A DNA stretch of 48,227 nt, from positions 1-48,227 of the forward strand of contig NZ_JBEXCV010000059.1 of assembly GCF_040605455.1 (NCBI RefSeq), in the 5' to 3' direction. Origin of the DNA: Embleya sp040605455 (GTDB lineage: Bacteria > Actinomycetota > Actinomycetes > Streptomycetales > Streptomycetaceae). The notes beneath the pieces were generated by a model. It did no database searches, was not told where the DNA came from, and was given only the letters and a program-made list of their open reading frames with translations. Shown here one piece after another: positions 7,814-15,821 of the stretch (position 1 is the stretch's first letter; each line of letters opens with the position of its first letter). The translations under genes and the position numbers were made by a program.

Positions 7814-8812
7814 ATGACCAGCTCATCGCGATCCCCGTCGCCGTCTCCGAATCCCCCGATTGCCCTACATCCCCCCATCGAGCCGTACGACCACGGCATG
7901 CTCGACGTCGGCGACGGCAATCACGTGTATTGGGAGACCTGCGGCAATCCGGCCGGCAAGCCCGCCCTGGTCGTGCACGGCGGACCGGGGTCCGGCTGTT
8001 CGACGGGAGTGCGGCAACTGTTCGACCCGCAGCGCTATCGCGTCGTGCTCTTCGATCAACGGGGATGTGGTCGCAGCACCCCGCACGCGAGCGATCCCAC
8101 CACGAAAATGCGGTTCAACACCACCGAACACTTGCTCGCCGACATGGAGCGACTACGCGAACACCTCGGACTGGCCAAGTGGTTGCTGTACGGCGGCTCA
8201 TGGGGCTCCACGCTGATCCTGGCGTACGCCCAGCGCCACCCCGAACGCGTGTCGGAGATCGTCATCCCCGCCGTCACCACGACCCGCCGCTCCGAAATCG
8301 ACTGGCTGTACCGGGGCGTCGGCCGCTTCCTGCCCGCCGAATGGGAGCGCTTCCGCGACGGCGTCCCATCGTCGGACCGCGAGGACCTCGTCGGGGCCTA
8401 CGCCCGCCTGGTGGACGACCCGGATCCGGCGATCCGCGAGCGCGCCACCAACGCCTGGTGCACCTGGGAGGACGCGGTGGTCGCCACCGAACCGAACGGC
8501 CGCCCGGACGCGTACTCCGGCCGTCCCTCGGCAGCCCGCGCCGCCCTGGTCCGCATCGTCACCCACTACTTCGCTCACGGCGCCTGGCTTCCCGAAGGCA
8601 TCCTCCTCGACAACGCCGACCGCCTCGCCGACATCCCGGGCACCCTCATCCACGGCCGGCTGGACCTCGGCAGCCCACTGGACACAGCCTGGCACCTGTC
8701 CAAAGCCTGGCCCAAAGCCACTCTCACGGTGATCTCCGACGCCGGCCACCTCGGCAGTCCCACCACGCGGTCGCAAATCCTCTCCGCCCTCTCCCACTTC
8801 GCCACCCGCTGA
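7814..8812 (+). CDS. pip: Prolyl aminopeptidase (proline iminopeptidase)
   Basis: This alpha/beta-hydrolase of peptidase family S33 has 332 residues and removes N-terminal proline from peptides in the cytoplasm. It shows HGGPG (residues 55-59), the DQRGCGRS segment (81-88), the nucleophile elbow GGSWGS with Ser129, and the later acid and base in HGRLD (Asp284) and DAGH (His312). WLYRGVGRFLPAEWERF is the family's cap region. ATG 7814 follows GAAGGA at good distance; an extended start at 7679 would add a leader without similarity. Length and motifs fit the family fully. It appears to be monocistronic. Confidence 0.93.
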   Translation: MTSSSRSPSPSPNPPIALHPPIEPYDHGMLDVGDGNHVYWETCGNPAGKPALVVHGGPGSGCSTGVRQLFDPQRYRVVLFDQRGCGRSTPHASDPTTKMRFNTTEHLLADMERLREHLGLAKWLLYGGSWGSTLILAYAQRHPERVSEIVIPAVTTTRRSEIDWLYRGVGRFLPAEWERFRDGVPSSDREDLVGAYARLVDDPDPAIRERATNAWCTWEDAVVATEPNGRPDAYSGRPSAARAALVRIVTHYFAHGAWLPEGILLDNADRLADIPGTLIHGRLDLGSPLDTAWHLSKAWPKATLTVISDAGHLGSPTTRSQILSALSHFATR

Positions 8813-8905
8813 GCCGCGCCTCCGGCACGCCGGGCCAGGCCACGTGCTCGCGCACGATCGGCGTCTGCCTTGGCAGGGTGGTTGGTGGCCCGGCATGCTG
8901 GGGCG

Positions 8906-9394
8906 ATGTTGATCAGGGAAGCCACCGAGGGTGACTGGGCGGGTATCTGGCCGTTCTTTCACGAGATCGTCGCTGCCGGCGAAACGTTCACGTATCCGCT
9001 CGATTTGGGTGCGGGCGAAGCTCGTGCGTGGTGGTTTCCGGCCGCGCCGTCTCGGACCGTGGTTGCGGTGGACGAGGGTGGGACGGTTCTCGGTACGGCG
9101 AAGATGAATCGCAATCACATGGGCAACGGCTCGCATGTCGCGAGTGCGAGTTACATGGTCGATCCCGCGCGCTCGGGTCAGGGGGTCGGGCGGGCGCTGT
9201 GTGAGTACTCGATCGAGTGGGCTCGTGCGCAGGGGTATCGGGCGATGCAGTTCAATGCGGTGATCGAGACGAACGTGTATGCGGTGCGGCTGTATCGCGA
9301 CCTCGGGTTCGAGGTGATCGGCACGTTGCCGGAAGGCTTCAAGCATCCGAAGCATGGTTATGTCGGGTTGCACATCATGCATTTGGCGCTTTGA
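8906..9394 (+). CDS. GNAT N-acetyltransferase
   Basis: The 162-residue single-domain acetyltransferase has the acetyl-CoA pyrophosphate-binding motif A (YMVDPARSGQGVGRALCEY, containing the Q/RxxGxG/A core) and the NVYAVRLYRDLGFEVIGTLPEGF motif B that ends most GNATs. It transfers an acetyl group from acetyl-CoA to an unknown amine. ATG 8906, which gives MLIREATEGDW, the usual first strand, is preferred to the longer 8870 start; GGGG lies just upstream. The pattern AGETFTYPLD...AWWF near the N-terminus is common in a subfamily of phosphinothricin/metabolite acetyltransferases. Confidence 0.9.
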   Translation: MLIREATEGDWAGIWPFFHEIVAAGETFTYPLDLGAGEARAWWFPAAPSRTVVAVDEGGTVLGTAKMNRNHMGNGSHVASASYMVDPARSGQGVGRALCEYSIEWARAQGYRAMQFNAVIETNVYAVRLYRDLGFEVIGTLPEGFKHPKHGYVGLHIMHLAL

Positions 9395-9888
9395 GACTTC
9401 GTGGCTCCGCTGCTCCGCCGCTTCGCCGCTTCGGTGCTTTCGAGGGAGTCGGGGCGTTGATGGCCTCTTGGCGGTTCGCGGGTTGCCCCGAGGACGAGGC
9501 GGATCAGCGCGCGGGGCTGCCCGTATGCACCGCCATCCAACGTCGCCGACCGGCCCGGGAGATCGTGGCGACGTACGAGCCACACACCTGCACCGGGCTT
9601 TTATGAGGCTGAATCGAACCATCGGGTGCGTCGCGGGTGTTCCGAGCGGATGAACGGCGAACCCTTCGTGGGTGATGATCCCGGAGACGTATGTAGCCAT
9701 CGGGATAGGCGTGAGGGCGTACTTTCGTCACCCCCTCAGTGCGTCGTCGGGAGTAGTACCCCTAGGGGCGGCTCCTCCCCAAGCAGTAATCGGAGTACCT
9801 ACACACGACTGATTCCCTGCCGCTTGGTCGCCCCTAGATTTAAGGAGCCGAAGACGAGGGACAGCCGAAGAAGAGGACCGGGGGACCC
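9395..9888. other. Gene-free stretch with a CCCCTAGGGG palindrome
   Basis: No protein-like frame was found in this 494-base gap. It is less GC-rich than its surroundings from about 9700 on. The perfect palindrome CCCCTAGGGG lies at 9759-9768, flanked by GGGAGTAGTA on the left and by a second GGAGTA near 9794; GCCCCTAG recurs at about 9829, followed by TTTAAGGAG, which looks like a ribosome site without a start codon behind it. This is likely the promoter and leader region of the GtrA gene at 9889. Confidence 0.45.
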
Positions 9889-10593
9889 ATGAGCGCCGCA
9901 ACCAAGTCGGGGACAGTAGCCGCGTTCATGCGTTTCGTCTTCTTCGGTGGTGGCACCGGACTGGCGTCCGGCGCCGTGCTCGTGGCCCTGTCCGGGCACC
10001 TGTCCATCGTCGTCGCCAACGCCATGGTGACCGTGGTCTTCACGTTGCTGGCCACCGAACTGCACAGCCGGTTCACCTTCGGCGCGGGTCGGGCTCGCGG
10101 CCGGGTCCATGCCCAGTCGGCGCTCTCGGCGGGCGTCTCCTACCTGTTCACCACCGGCGCGATGCTGGCGCTGCACGCGCTGCAGCCCGTACCGGGGGTG
10201 CTCAAGGAGCAGGCGGTATACCTGACGGCCTCCGGTACCGCGGGGATCGCCCGGTTCCTGTTCCTGCGGTTCGTGGTGACGCCCAAGGCGGTCACGGCGA
10301 CGGTCGTTCCGGCGATCGCGAGTGCGGGTGTGGAGATGGGGACAGTGGAGCCGACGGTCGTGGCCGGCACGGCTGCCGCTGCCGAGGCGCCGACATCGAC
10401 CTCGACGCCGACGCCGAGCGCGGTCCCGATGCCGATGCCGATGCCGATGCCGATCCCGACCCCCGTTCCTGTGCCGGTGCGGGTGCCCGTGCGGGTGGCC
10501 GTCCCGACCTGGGCGTCCGCCGCCACCGTCGCGCTCCCGACGACGGGCGAGCGGACGGTGCTGACCCGCGCGTCGCTCGTCGCGACGGCGTAG
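9889..10593 (+). CDS. GtrA-family membrane protein with low-complexity tail
   Basis: The first 130 of 234 residues form a GtrA-like domain with four predicted membrane helices (MRFVFFGGGTGLASGAVLVA, LSIVVANAMVTVVFTLLA, SAGVSYLFTTGAMLALHAL and AGIARFLFLRFVV). NAMVTVVFTLLATELHSRFTF corresponds to the family's hallmark N-x-x-F/W-x-x-N/R-R-x-w-T-F segment. GtrA proteins are thought to help flip or transfer polyprenyl-linked sugars for cell-envelope glycosylation. The C-terminal 100 residues are unusual: an Ala/Val/Thr-rich linker and alternating Met-Pro, then Val-Pro/Arg-Val pairs encoded by hexanucleotide repeats (GATGCC repeated from about 10430). ATG 9889 follows GGGGGA. Confidence 0.8.
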   Translation: MSAATKSGTVAAFMRFVFFGGGTGLASGAVLVALSGHLSIVVANAMVTVVFTLLATELHSRFTFGAGRARGRVHAQSALSAGVSYLFTTGAMLALHALQPVPGVLKEQAVYLTASGTAGIARFLFLRFVVTPKAVTATVVPAIASAGVEMGTVEPTVVAGTAAAAEAPTSTSTPTPSAVPMPMPMPMPIPTPVPVPVRVPVRVAVPTWASAATVALPTTGERTVLTRASLVATA

Positions 10594-10635
10594 GTTTCGA
10601 AGTTTTCCTGGAAGCGTTCGAACAGGAGTCCCGGT

Positions 10636-11391
10636 ATGACCAGCGCCGCTGCCGACCACTACGAGCGGCTGCTCGCCGAGAACTACACCTGGATGTTGGG
10701 CGGCGAACTGATGCCGATCGTCGCCGGGCAGTTCGAGTTGCTCACCGAGTTGGGTATCGCGCCGACGGAGACGTCCGCGATCTCGGTGGATCTGGGGTGT
10801 GGGCCCGGCAACCAGACTCTGGCTCTGGCGGGCCTGGGCTTCACCCGGGTCCTCGCGGTCGACACCAGTCGCATCCTGCTCGCCGAACTCGCCGAACACG
10901 CGGCCGGATTGCCGGTGATCGAGCCCGTCCACGAGGACATCCGCACCGTATTGCCCGGGCTCACCGCACCGGGCGCGGTCGCGGCCGTCGTATGCATGGG
11001 CGACACGCTCACCCATCTGCCGTCGAAGGACGACGTGACCGCACTGCTCGGTGACATCGCGAAGGCCCTCGCACCCGGCGGTCGGCTCGTCGTCACCTAT
11101 CGGGACCTGACCGAAACCCTCCACGGGATAGACCGGTTCATCCCGGTACGGAGCACGGACAACCGTGTGCTCACGTGCTTCCTGGAGTATCCGGACGACG
11201 ACACGGTCCTCGTATACGACCTCCTGCACATCCACGACGGCACCGCCTGGACCCAGCACGTCGGCAGCTACTCCAAGCTCCGGATCGCCTCGACCTGGCT
11301 CGCCGATCGCTGCCGCGAAGTCGGCCTGACCCTCGAACGCAACGAACCGGGACCACGCGGCATGCAGGTGCTCGCGGCGCGCAAGGAGTGA
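10636..11391 (+). CDS. Class I SAM-dependent methyltransferase
   Basis: The 251-residue protein has a Rossmann methyltransferase fold: motif I VDLGCGPGNQT around residues 52-62, the acidic end of strand 2 (VLAVDTS), VVCMGDTLTHL as motif post-II, and LAPGGRLVVTYRD as the strand-4/helix region. The N-terminal helix (DHYERLLAENYTWMLGGEL) and the C-terminal strand are typical of small-molecule methyltransferases. The substrate is unknown. ATG 10636 follows AGGAGT at 8 bases. The gene is 42 bases after the GtrA gene and co-directional, so co-transcription is possible. Confidence 0.88.
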   Translation: MTSAAADHYERLLAENYTWMLGGELMPIVAGQFELLTELGIAPTETSAISVDLGCGPGNQTLALAGLGFTRVLAVDTSRILLAELAEHAAGLPVIEPVHEDIRTVLPGLTAPGAVAAVVCMGDTLTHLPSKDDVTALLGDIAKALAPGGRLVVTYRDLTETLHGIDRFIPVRSTDNRVLTCFLEYPDDDTVLVYDLLHIHDGTAWTQHVGSYSKLRIASTWLADRCREVGLTLERNEPGPRGMQVLAARKE

Positions 11392-11569
11392 GGGACGGAC
11401 CCGGCTCGTAGCGAGGTGCGCGGGGGCCGGGTGCGTCGATGCCCGGGTGGTCGGCGACCGAGTACCGGGGTACCGGGTCCCGGGTGTGGCTTACGAGGAC
11501 GCGCAGCGAGTACCGGGGCCGCGAAATTCGCATGCGGTTCGGCCGACCGTCGTGATACTCCAGGCTCCT

Positions 11570-12178
11570 ATGAAAGATCTTCGAACCACACGGCTCGTGC
11601 TGCACCCACTGACCGTCGCGGAGACGGAGCGGGTGGTGGCCGGTACGCCGGCCGACGACGCGCACTGGACGCCCGGTTATCCGACGCAGGGGGATGTGGC
11701 CGGAGGTCGGCGGTTCCTGGACACGTGTGCGAGCAGCGGTGATCCGAGGCCGTTCGGCAATTACGAGATCCGCCGCCGCGCCGACGGGCGGGCGATCGGT
11801 GGGCTCGGCTTTCACGGAGCGCCCGATGCGAGCGGCACGGTCACCATCGGCTACGGCCTCATCCCGGCGGCGCAGGGCCACGGCTACGCGACCGAGGCCC
11901 TGCGCGAACTCCTGCGCTTCGCCCGGGAGGCGGGCGTCACCCGCGTACAAGGCGACACCGCGCACGACAACGTCGCCTCCCAGCACGTGATGACGGCGGT
12001 CGGCATGCGGCTGACCAAGGAGGACGGCGACCTCAAGCACTACGCGACCGACTGGCCGGAAGCGGAAGTGGAAGCGGAAGCGGAAGCGGGATCCGACCCG
12101 AATGTGCATTCGAGCACGGCCTCGGACGCGGTGGCCGATGCCCCACCGCCGCCCGCGCAGGCGGCGACCCAGGCGTGA
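11570..12178 (+). CDS. GNAT acetyltransferase, RimJ/RimL type, with repeat tail
   Basis: Residues 1-155 match RimJ/RimL-like GNATs: LRTTRLVLHPLTVAETERV at the start, IGGLGFHGAPDASGTVTIGY in the middle, and the acetyl-CoA loop AAQGHGYATEALRELL followed by DNVASQHVMTAVGMR. Such enzymes acetylate protein N-termini, antibiotics or small amines. A 40-residue C-terminal extension is low complexity: alternating Glu-Ala from GGAAGC repeats (12058-12090), then an Ser/Ala/Pro tail. ATG 11570 starts the domain directly; an in-frame start at 11447 adds unrelated residues. The ribosome site is weak. The stop lies 7 bases before a strong hairpin. Confidence 0.85.
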   Translation: MKDLRTTRLVLHPLTVAETERVVAGTPADDAHWTPGYPTQGDVAGGRRFLDTCASSGDPRPFGNYEIRRRADGRAIGGLGFHGAPDASGTVTIGYGLIPAAQGHGYATEALRELLRFAREAGVTRVQGDTAHDNVASQHVMTAVGMRLTKEDGDLKHYATDWPEAEVEAEAEAGSDPNVHSSTASDAVADAPPPPAQAATQA

Positions 12179-12185
12179 TCCGCCG

Positions 12186-12208
12186 GGAGCGCGCCCGCTG
12201 CGCGCTCC
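12186..12208. terminator. Hairpin between convergent genes
   Basis: A perfect 9-base stem GGAGCGCGC / GCGCGCTCC with loop CCGCT lies 7 bases after the acetyltransferase stop and before the convergent MFS gene. There is no T-tract, as is usual for actinomycete terminators, and it could act in both directions. Confidence 0.6.
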
Positions 12209-12362
12209 ACCACTGCCGGTTGGTACGGCCGATACGGGCGCGCGATCGGCTGGGCCGAATGCCGCGTTTTGTGGGCCGGAGCCGGAAGGGAAGGCCCGGG
12301 CCGCCGTCTTTGGTCTTCCTCGGCACTGGCGGCGTGTGCTCCTGTTCCGGCCGCGCGTCCCT

Positions 12363-13598
12363 CTACTGCGGCCGCAGTACCCGGCGCATCGGGCTGTTCA
12401 GCAGGCCCGCGACGCCCGCGACGCCGACCGCGGCGGCGCACAGGATGGTTGCGGTGCTCGGACCGGTGCCGTCGGCGAGTGCGCCCAGGACGTTGTTGGC
12501 CAGTAGCAGCGCCACGGTCTGGACGAGGGTGAGCAGTGCCTGCGTCCGGGACAGGTGGGTGTCCGGTACGCCGGTCAGGACCAACGGGGCGATGTGACAG
12601 GCGAACAGCCCGGAGCCGATGCCGACGACGATGCCCGCGATCACCGCGACGGTGATGGTCGGGGCGAGGGCGATTCCGGCGATTCCGACGGCGGCGACGC
12701 ACAACCCCAGGGCCGCGCCCACGCCGACGCGGCGCACCAGGCCTCGGCGGGTGATCAGCAAGGCCACCGCGATCATCCCGAGGCTCTGGCCGCCGGCCAC
12801 CAGTCCGGCCGCCCCCGCGTCCCATCCGTGCCGACGCGTCAGCAGCGGGTTCAACAGGGACGCCACGGGCAGCAGGCATCCGGCCGCGACGGCCGTCAAC
12901 AGCAGCGCGGGCCGCAGGATCGGGTCGGCGAACGCGAGTTTGACCCCGGCGACGGCTCCGGTCGCCAGGCGCTCGTCCCGAGGGGCCTGTTCGACATCGA
13001 AGGCGGGCCGGACGCAGACCAGTACGACCAGGACGATCGCAAATGTTCCCGCATCGAGCAGGGCCGCGCCGGCCGCGCCGGTGGAGGCGATCAGCACGGC
13101 CCCCAGCGGCGCGCCGAGCAGCGCGGCGACCTGACCACCGGCCTGGCGCAGGGCCAAGGCCCGCGGGAGTTGCGCCGGACCGACCAACCGGCGCGGCATC
13201 GAGCCGGTGGCAGGCAGATAGAACGCGTCGACCACGCCGATCAGGGCGGCGATCGCTACGAGCAGCCAGACCGGCGTGCCGAACCGGTAGGTCGCGACAG
13301 CCAGTCCGAGTGTGGTCACGAGCATCGCGGCGTCGCCGACGATCAGTACGCGGCGCGCGCCGAATCGGTCGCCGACCGCGCCGCCGAGCAGCAGGAGTAG
13401 GGCGCGCGGCAGCGTCACGGCGGTGAGCACCAGGGCCGCGGTGCTGCCGCCGTGTGCGGTGGCGGCCCAGCCGAGGGCGAAGTACAGGGCGGCGTCGCCC
13501 AGAAGCGAGGCCTGGGTGCCGGCGAGCCAGACCAGGTACATGCGGGGGAGCGGGGTGGGACGGGCGATCGCGGGGTGGTCGGTGCCGAGTGATGCCAT
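12363..13598 (-). CDS. MFS transporter (EntS-like, 12 TM)
   Basis: This 411-residue integral membrane protein has about 12 hydrophobic helices and the major-facilitator loop-2/3 signature GGAVGDRFGARRVLIVGD after the second helix. Phe/Leu-rich first helix LVWLAGTQASLLGDAALYFALGW and the ALRQAGGQVAALLGAPLGAVL region are typical of the MFS_3/EntS group, which exports siderophores and drugs by proton antiport. The real substrate is unknown; no siderophore gene is near. It starts at ATG 13598. It is transcribed towards the acetyltransferase and followed by a shared hairpin. The AraC-type regulator gene lies 223 bases upstream on the same strand and could control it. Confidence 0.88.
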   Translation of the reverse strand: MASLGTDHPAIARPTPLPRMYLVWLAGTQASLLGDAALYFALGWAATAHGGSTAALVLTAVTLPRALLLLLGGAVGDRFGARRVLIVGDAAMLVTTLGLAVATYRFGTPVWLLVAIAALIGVVDAFYLPATGSMPRRLVGPAQLPRALALRQAGGQVAALLGAPLGAVLIASTGAAGAALLDAGTFAIVLVVLVCVRPAFDVEQAPRDERLATGAVAGVKLAFADPILRPALLLTAVAAGCLLPVASLLNPLLTRRHGWDAGAAGLVAGGQSLGMIAVALLITRRGLVRRVGVGAALGLCVAAVGIAGIALAPTITVAVIAGIVVGIGSGLFACHIAPLVLTGVPDTHLSRTQALLTLVQTVALLLANNVLGALADGTGPSTATILCAAAVGVAGVAGLLNSPMRRVLRPQ

Positions 13599-13821
13599 GG
13601 CAGTCGACCCTACGAGCCGCAGGCGACATCGCGGCCGTTCGCCGGGTGAAGTGGTGGCCGGCGACGGCCGTGGTGGCGCCGTGGTCGGGAGTGGCGATGC
13701 CTGCGGAGCAGATGGGGTTCGATGCGGTACGGGAACGGCTGATCACTCGTGCCCGGTTCGTTCTGTGTGCGGCCACCCTGTGCCGAGGCCGACGGTCGTG
13801 GCGGGCTCGGCGTGGCGCGCC

Positions 13822-14841
13822 TTACGTGCGGGGGAGGATGGCGCGACGGTAGGCGTCGGGGGTTTGGCCGGTCCAGCGGTGGAAGGCGCGGCGTAGGGCG
13901 CGGGCGTCGGTGTAGCCGAGTCGGCCGGCTATGGATTGCACCGGCAGGTCGGTTTCGCGCAGGAGGGTGCCGGCGCGTTCGTGGCGGACGGATTCGATCT
14001 CGTCGCGCCAGGTGGTCTCCAGGTCGCTCAGCCGCCGCTGGAGGGTGCGTGGGCTCATCGCCATGCGTTGGGCGACCAGTTCGAGGCTGAGTTCCTCGCC
14101 CAGGGCGTGCGCGACCTCCGACCGGAATCTGCCGTGCCAGCCCGATGCGGGGCGGGAGTTCTCCAACAGGCCGTCCGCGTATCGGCGCAGGATCACGCCG
14201 AGTTCGTCGTCCGGGCCGGGCAGGCGGGGCGGCTCGGTGTCCAGGTCGAGGAAGGTCATCGAGTTCGCCCGGGCGCCGAAGTCGATGGACCGGGTGCCGA
14301 ACGCCTCGATCAGGTGCCGATGGTTCTTCGGGGCCTCGTGCGCGAGGGCGACGTGGACGGGGACCACCGCCGGTCCGCGTGCGTCCCGGGCCCGCTTGAG
14401 CATCAGCGCCATCGCGAACTCGTCGATCGCGGTCACTGCCGACGGCGAGTAGAGCGCGATGCCGTAGGTGATGGTCAGCCGGCGGTCCTCCTCGATCACC
14501 GTCATCTCGACGCCCGGGTCGGTCACGGTCGGCAGGTAGCGGGCGGCGTCGCGGCAGCCCTCGGCGAAGGTGCCGGCGATGGTGAACAGGTAGTCCCACA
14601 CGTGCAGCCGCCCCTGTGCGGCCGTCTCGGCGGCCCGGATGCCCGCACCGGTCGGGCTGTTGCGCGCGATCAGCTCCCAGATTCGGACCAGGCTCGCGGT
14701 GGGTACGCGCAGCAGCGGATCGGCCAGCGTCTCGGGTTCCAGGCCCGGCAGATGCGCGAGTTCACTGTGGGCCACCCCGGCCCGGAGCGCGGCATCTCGC
14801 ACAACGCGTGTCATGTGCGAGGAAACCGTGTAGTCGATCAC
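13822..14841 (-). CDS. AraC-family transcriptional regulator
   Basis: The 339-residue protein has the N-terminal arabinose-binding-like domain of the OruR/ArgR-type AraC group (residues about 15-205) and a C-terminal double helix-turn-helix (about 235-335). LVAQRMAMSPRTLQRRLSDLETTWRDEI is the first helix-turn-helix; PVQSIAGRLGYTDARALRRAFHRWTGQTPDAYRR is the second with the family signature GY...A..RAF.RW.G.TP..YR. It is expected to bind DNA in response to a small metabolite. GTG 14841 is the start. Probable targets are its own promoter and the downstream exporter gene. Confidence 0.92.
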   Translation of the reverse strand: MIDYTVSSHMTRVVRDAALRAGVAHSELAHLPGLEPETLADPLLRVPTASLVRIWELIARNSPTGAGIRAAETAAQGRLHVWDYLFTIAGTFAEGCRDAARYLPTVTDPGVEMTVIEEDRRLTITYGIALYSPSAVTAIDEFAMALMLKRARDARGPAVVPVHVALAHEAPKNHRHLIEAFGTRSIDFGARANSMTFLDLDTEPPRLPGPDDELGVILRRYADGLLENSRPASGWHGRFRSEVAHALGEELSLELVAQRMAMSPRTLQRRLSDLETTWRDEIESVRHERAGTLLRETDLPVQSIAGRLGYTDARALRRAFHRWTGQTPDAYRRAILPRT

Positions 14842-15023
14842 GGGCGGAGCATATCCGGACGGTCAAGCGCAATACAGATCCGGGGCGTGTCGTGGATGGT
14901 CCCCTTCTCGGCGTGAAGTGTCCCCCTGGTTTTCGGCAGCCGGGTACGACTGGGCGGCGGTCGGAATCCGGGCCCGGGAGCTCGGATCCGCCGCCGCCGT
15001 GGGTGGAACGGGCATGGCAACGG

Positions 15024-15054
15024 GCCGGCCGCGACGGTCGATGTCGCGGCCGGC
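15024..15054 (-). terminator. Strong hairpin after the DinB gene
   Basis: A perfect 12-base stem (GCCGGCCGCGAC / GTCGCGGCCGGC) with a 7-base loop lies 7 bases beyond the stop of the minus-strand DinB gene. It is probably its terminator, separating it from the AraC gene. Confidence 0.7.
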
Positions 15055-15061
15055 GGGTGGG

Positions 15062-15568
15062 TCAGGGGCCGACCGTCCCGTCGATGCCCTCGCGGAGGAA
15101 GTCGGCGTGGCCGTTGTGCCGGGCGTATTCGTGGATCAGGTGGAGCATGACCAGGCGCAGCGACACGTCCTCGCCCCATTTGGCGTTGTGGCCGGTCACG
15201 TCGAGGGATTCGGCGGCGGTCTCGATTCGGCGCGAGTGCTCGATCTCGGTCTCCCAGGCGGCGAACGCCTCCGCACGGGTGGACGTGCTCGCGTCGTAGG
15301 CCACCTGGAAATCGCCTTGGTCCGACCACACGAGCGGGATGTCCTCGCCGTTGATCACCCGCCGGAACCAGGTCCGCTCCACCTCGGCCATGTGGCGGAC
15401 CAGGCCGAGCAGGGAGAGCGTCGAGGGCGGCATCGACTGTCGGCGCAGGTCTTCGTCGGAGAGGTCGTCACACTTCATCGCGAGCGTCGCCCGGTGGTAG
15501 TCGAGGTAGCTGCGGATCATCTCGCGCTCGCCGGCGATCTTGGGCGGCTCGGGGCGTTCGGTGGGCAT
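15062..15568 (-). CDS. DinB-family (DUF664) protein
   Basis: This 168-residue four-helix-bundle protein belongs to the DinB/YfiT-like superfamily. Its first helix has LDYHRATLAMKCDDLSDEDLRR, SLLGLVRHMAEVERTWFRR gives the first metal-ligand His (RHMAEVE), and LRLVMLHLIHEYARHNGHADFLRE the C-terminal ligands (LIHEYARHNGHAD). The three-His metal site of the family is thus complete. Actinobacterial members are linked to mycothiol- or bacillithiol-dependent transferases, but DUF664 proteins mostly lack a known substrate. ATG 15568 is chosen because it precedes the first helix; longer starts add Pro/Arg-rich sequence. Confidence 0.9.
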   Translation of the reverse strand: MPTERPEPPKIAGEREMIRSYLDYHRATLAMKCDDLSDEDLRRQSMPPSTLSLLGLVRHMAEVERTWFRRVINGEDIPLVWSDQGDFQVAYDASTSTRAEAFAAWETEIEHSRRIETAAESLDVTGHNAKWGEDVSLRLVMLHLIHEYARHNGHADFLREGIDGTVGP

Positions 15569-15821
15569 GATGGCTCGCTTTCGGTCGGAGTGGGTGGTGG
15601 GTGGGCGCATCCGTGTGCGGGTCGCGTACGGATATGGGCTGCGTGGGCGCGGGAGGATCACGGTGTCGTGCCTTCCGACAGCCTCGATTCTGCGCGAAGT
15701 GGTTGGGCGGGGGCGCTCGGGCGTGTGTGCGCGGGTGGGCGGGGCTTGGGGGGCGCTGCGCCTGGGTGGGGGTGCGTGTTTGGGCGGTCGGGCTCGCATG
15801 GGTGGCCGGTGCGCGTGCGGC

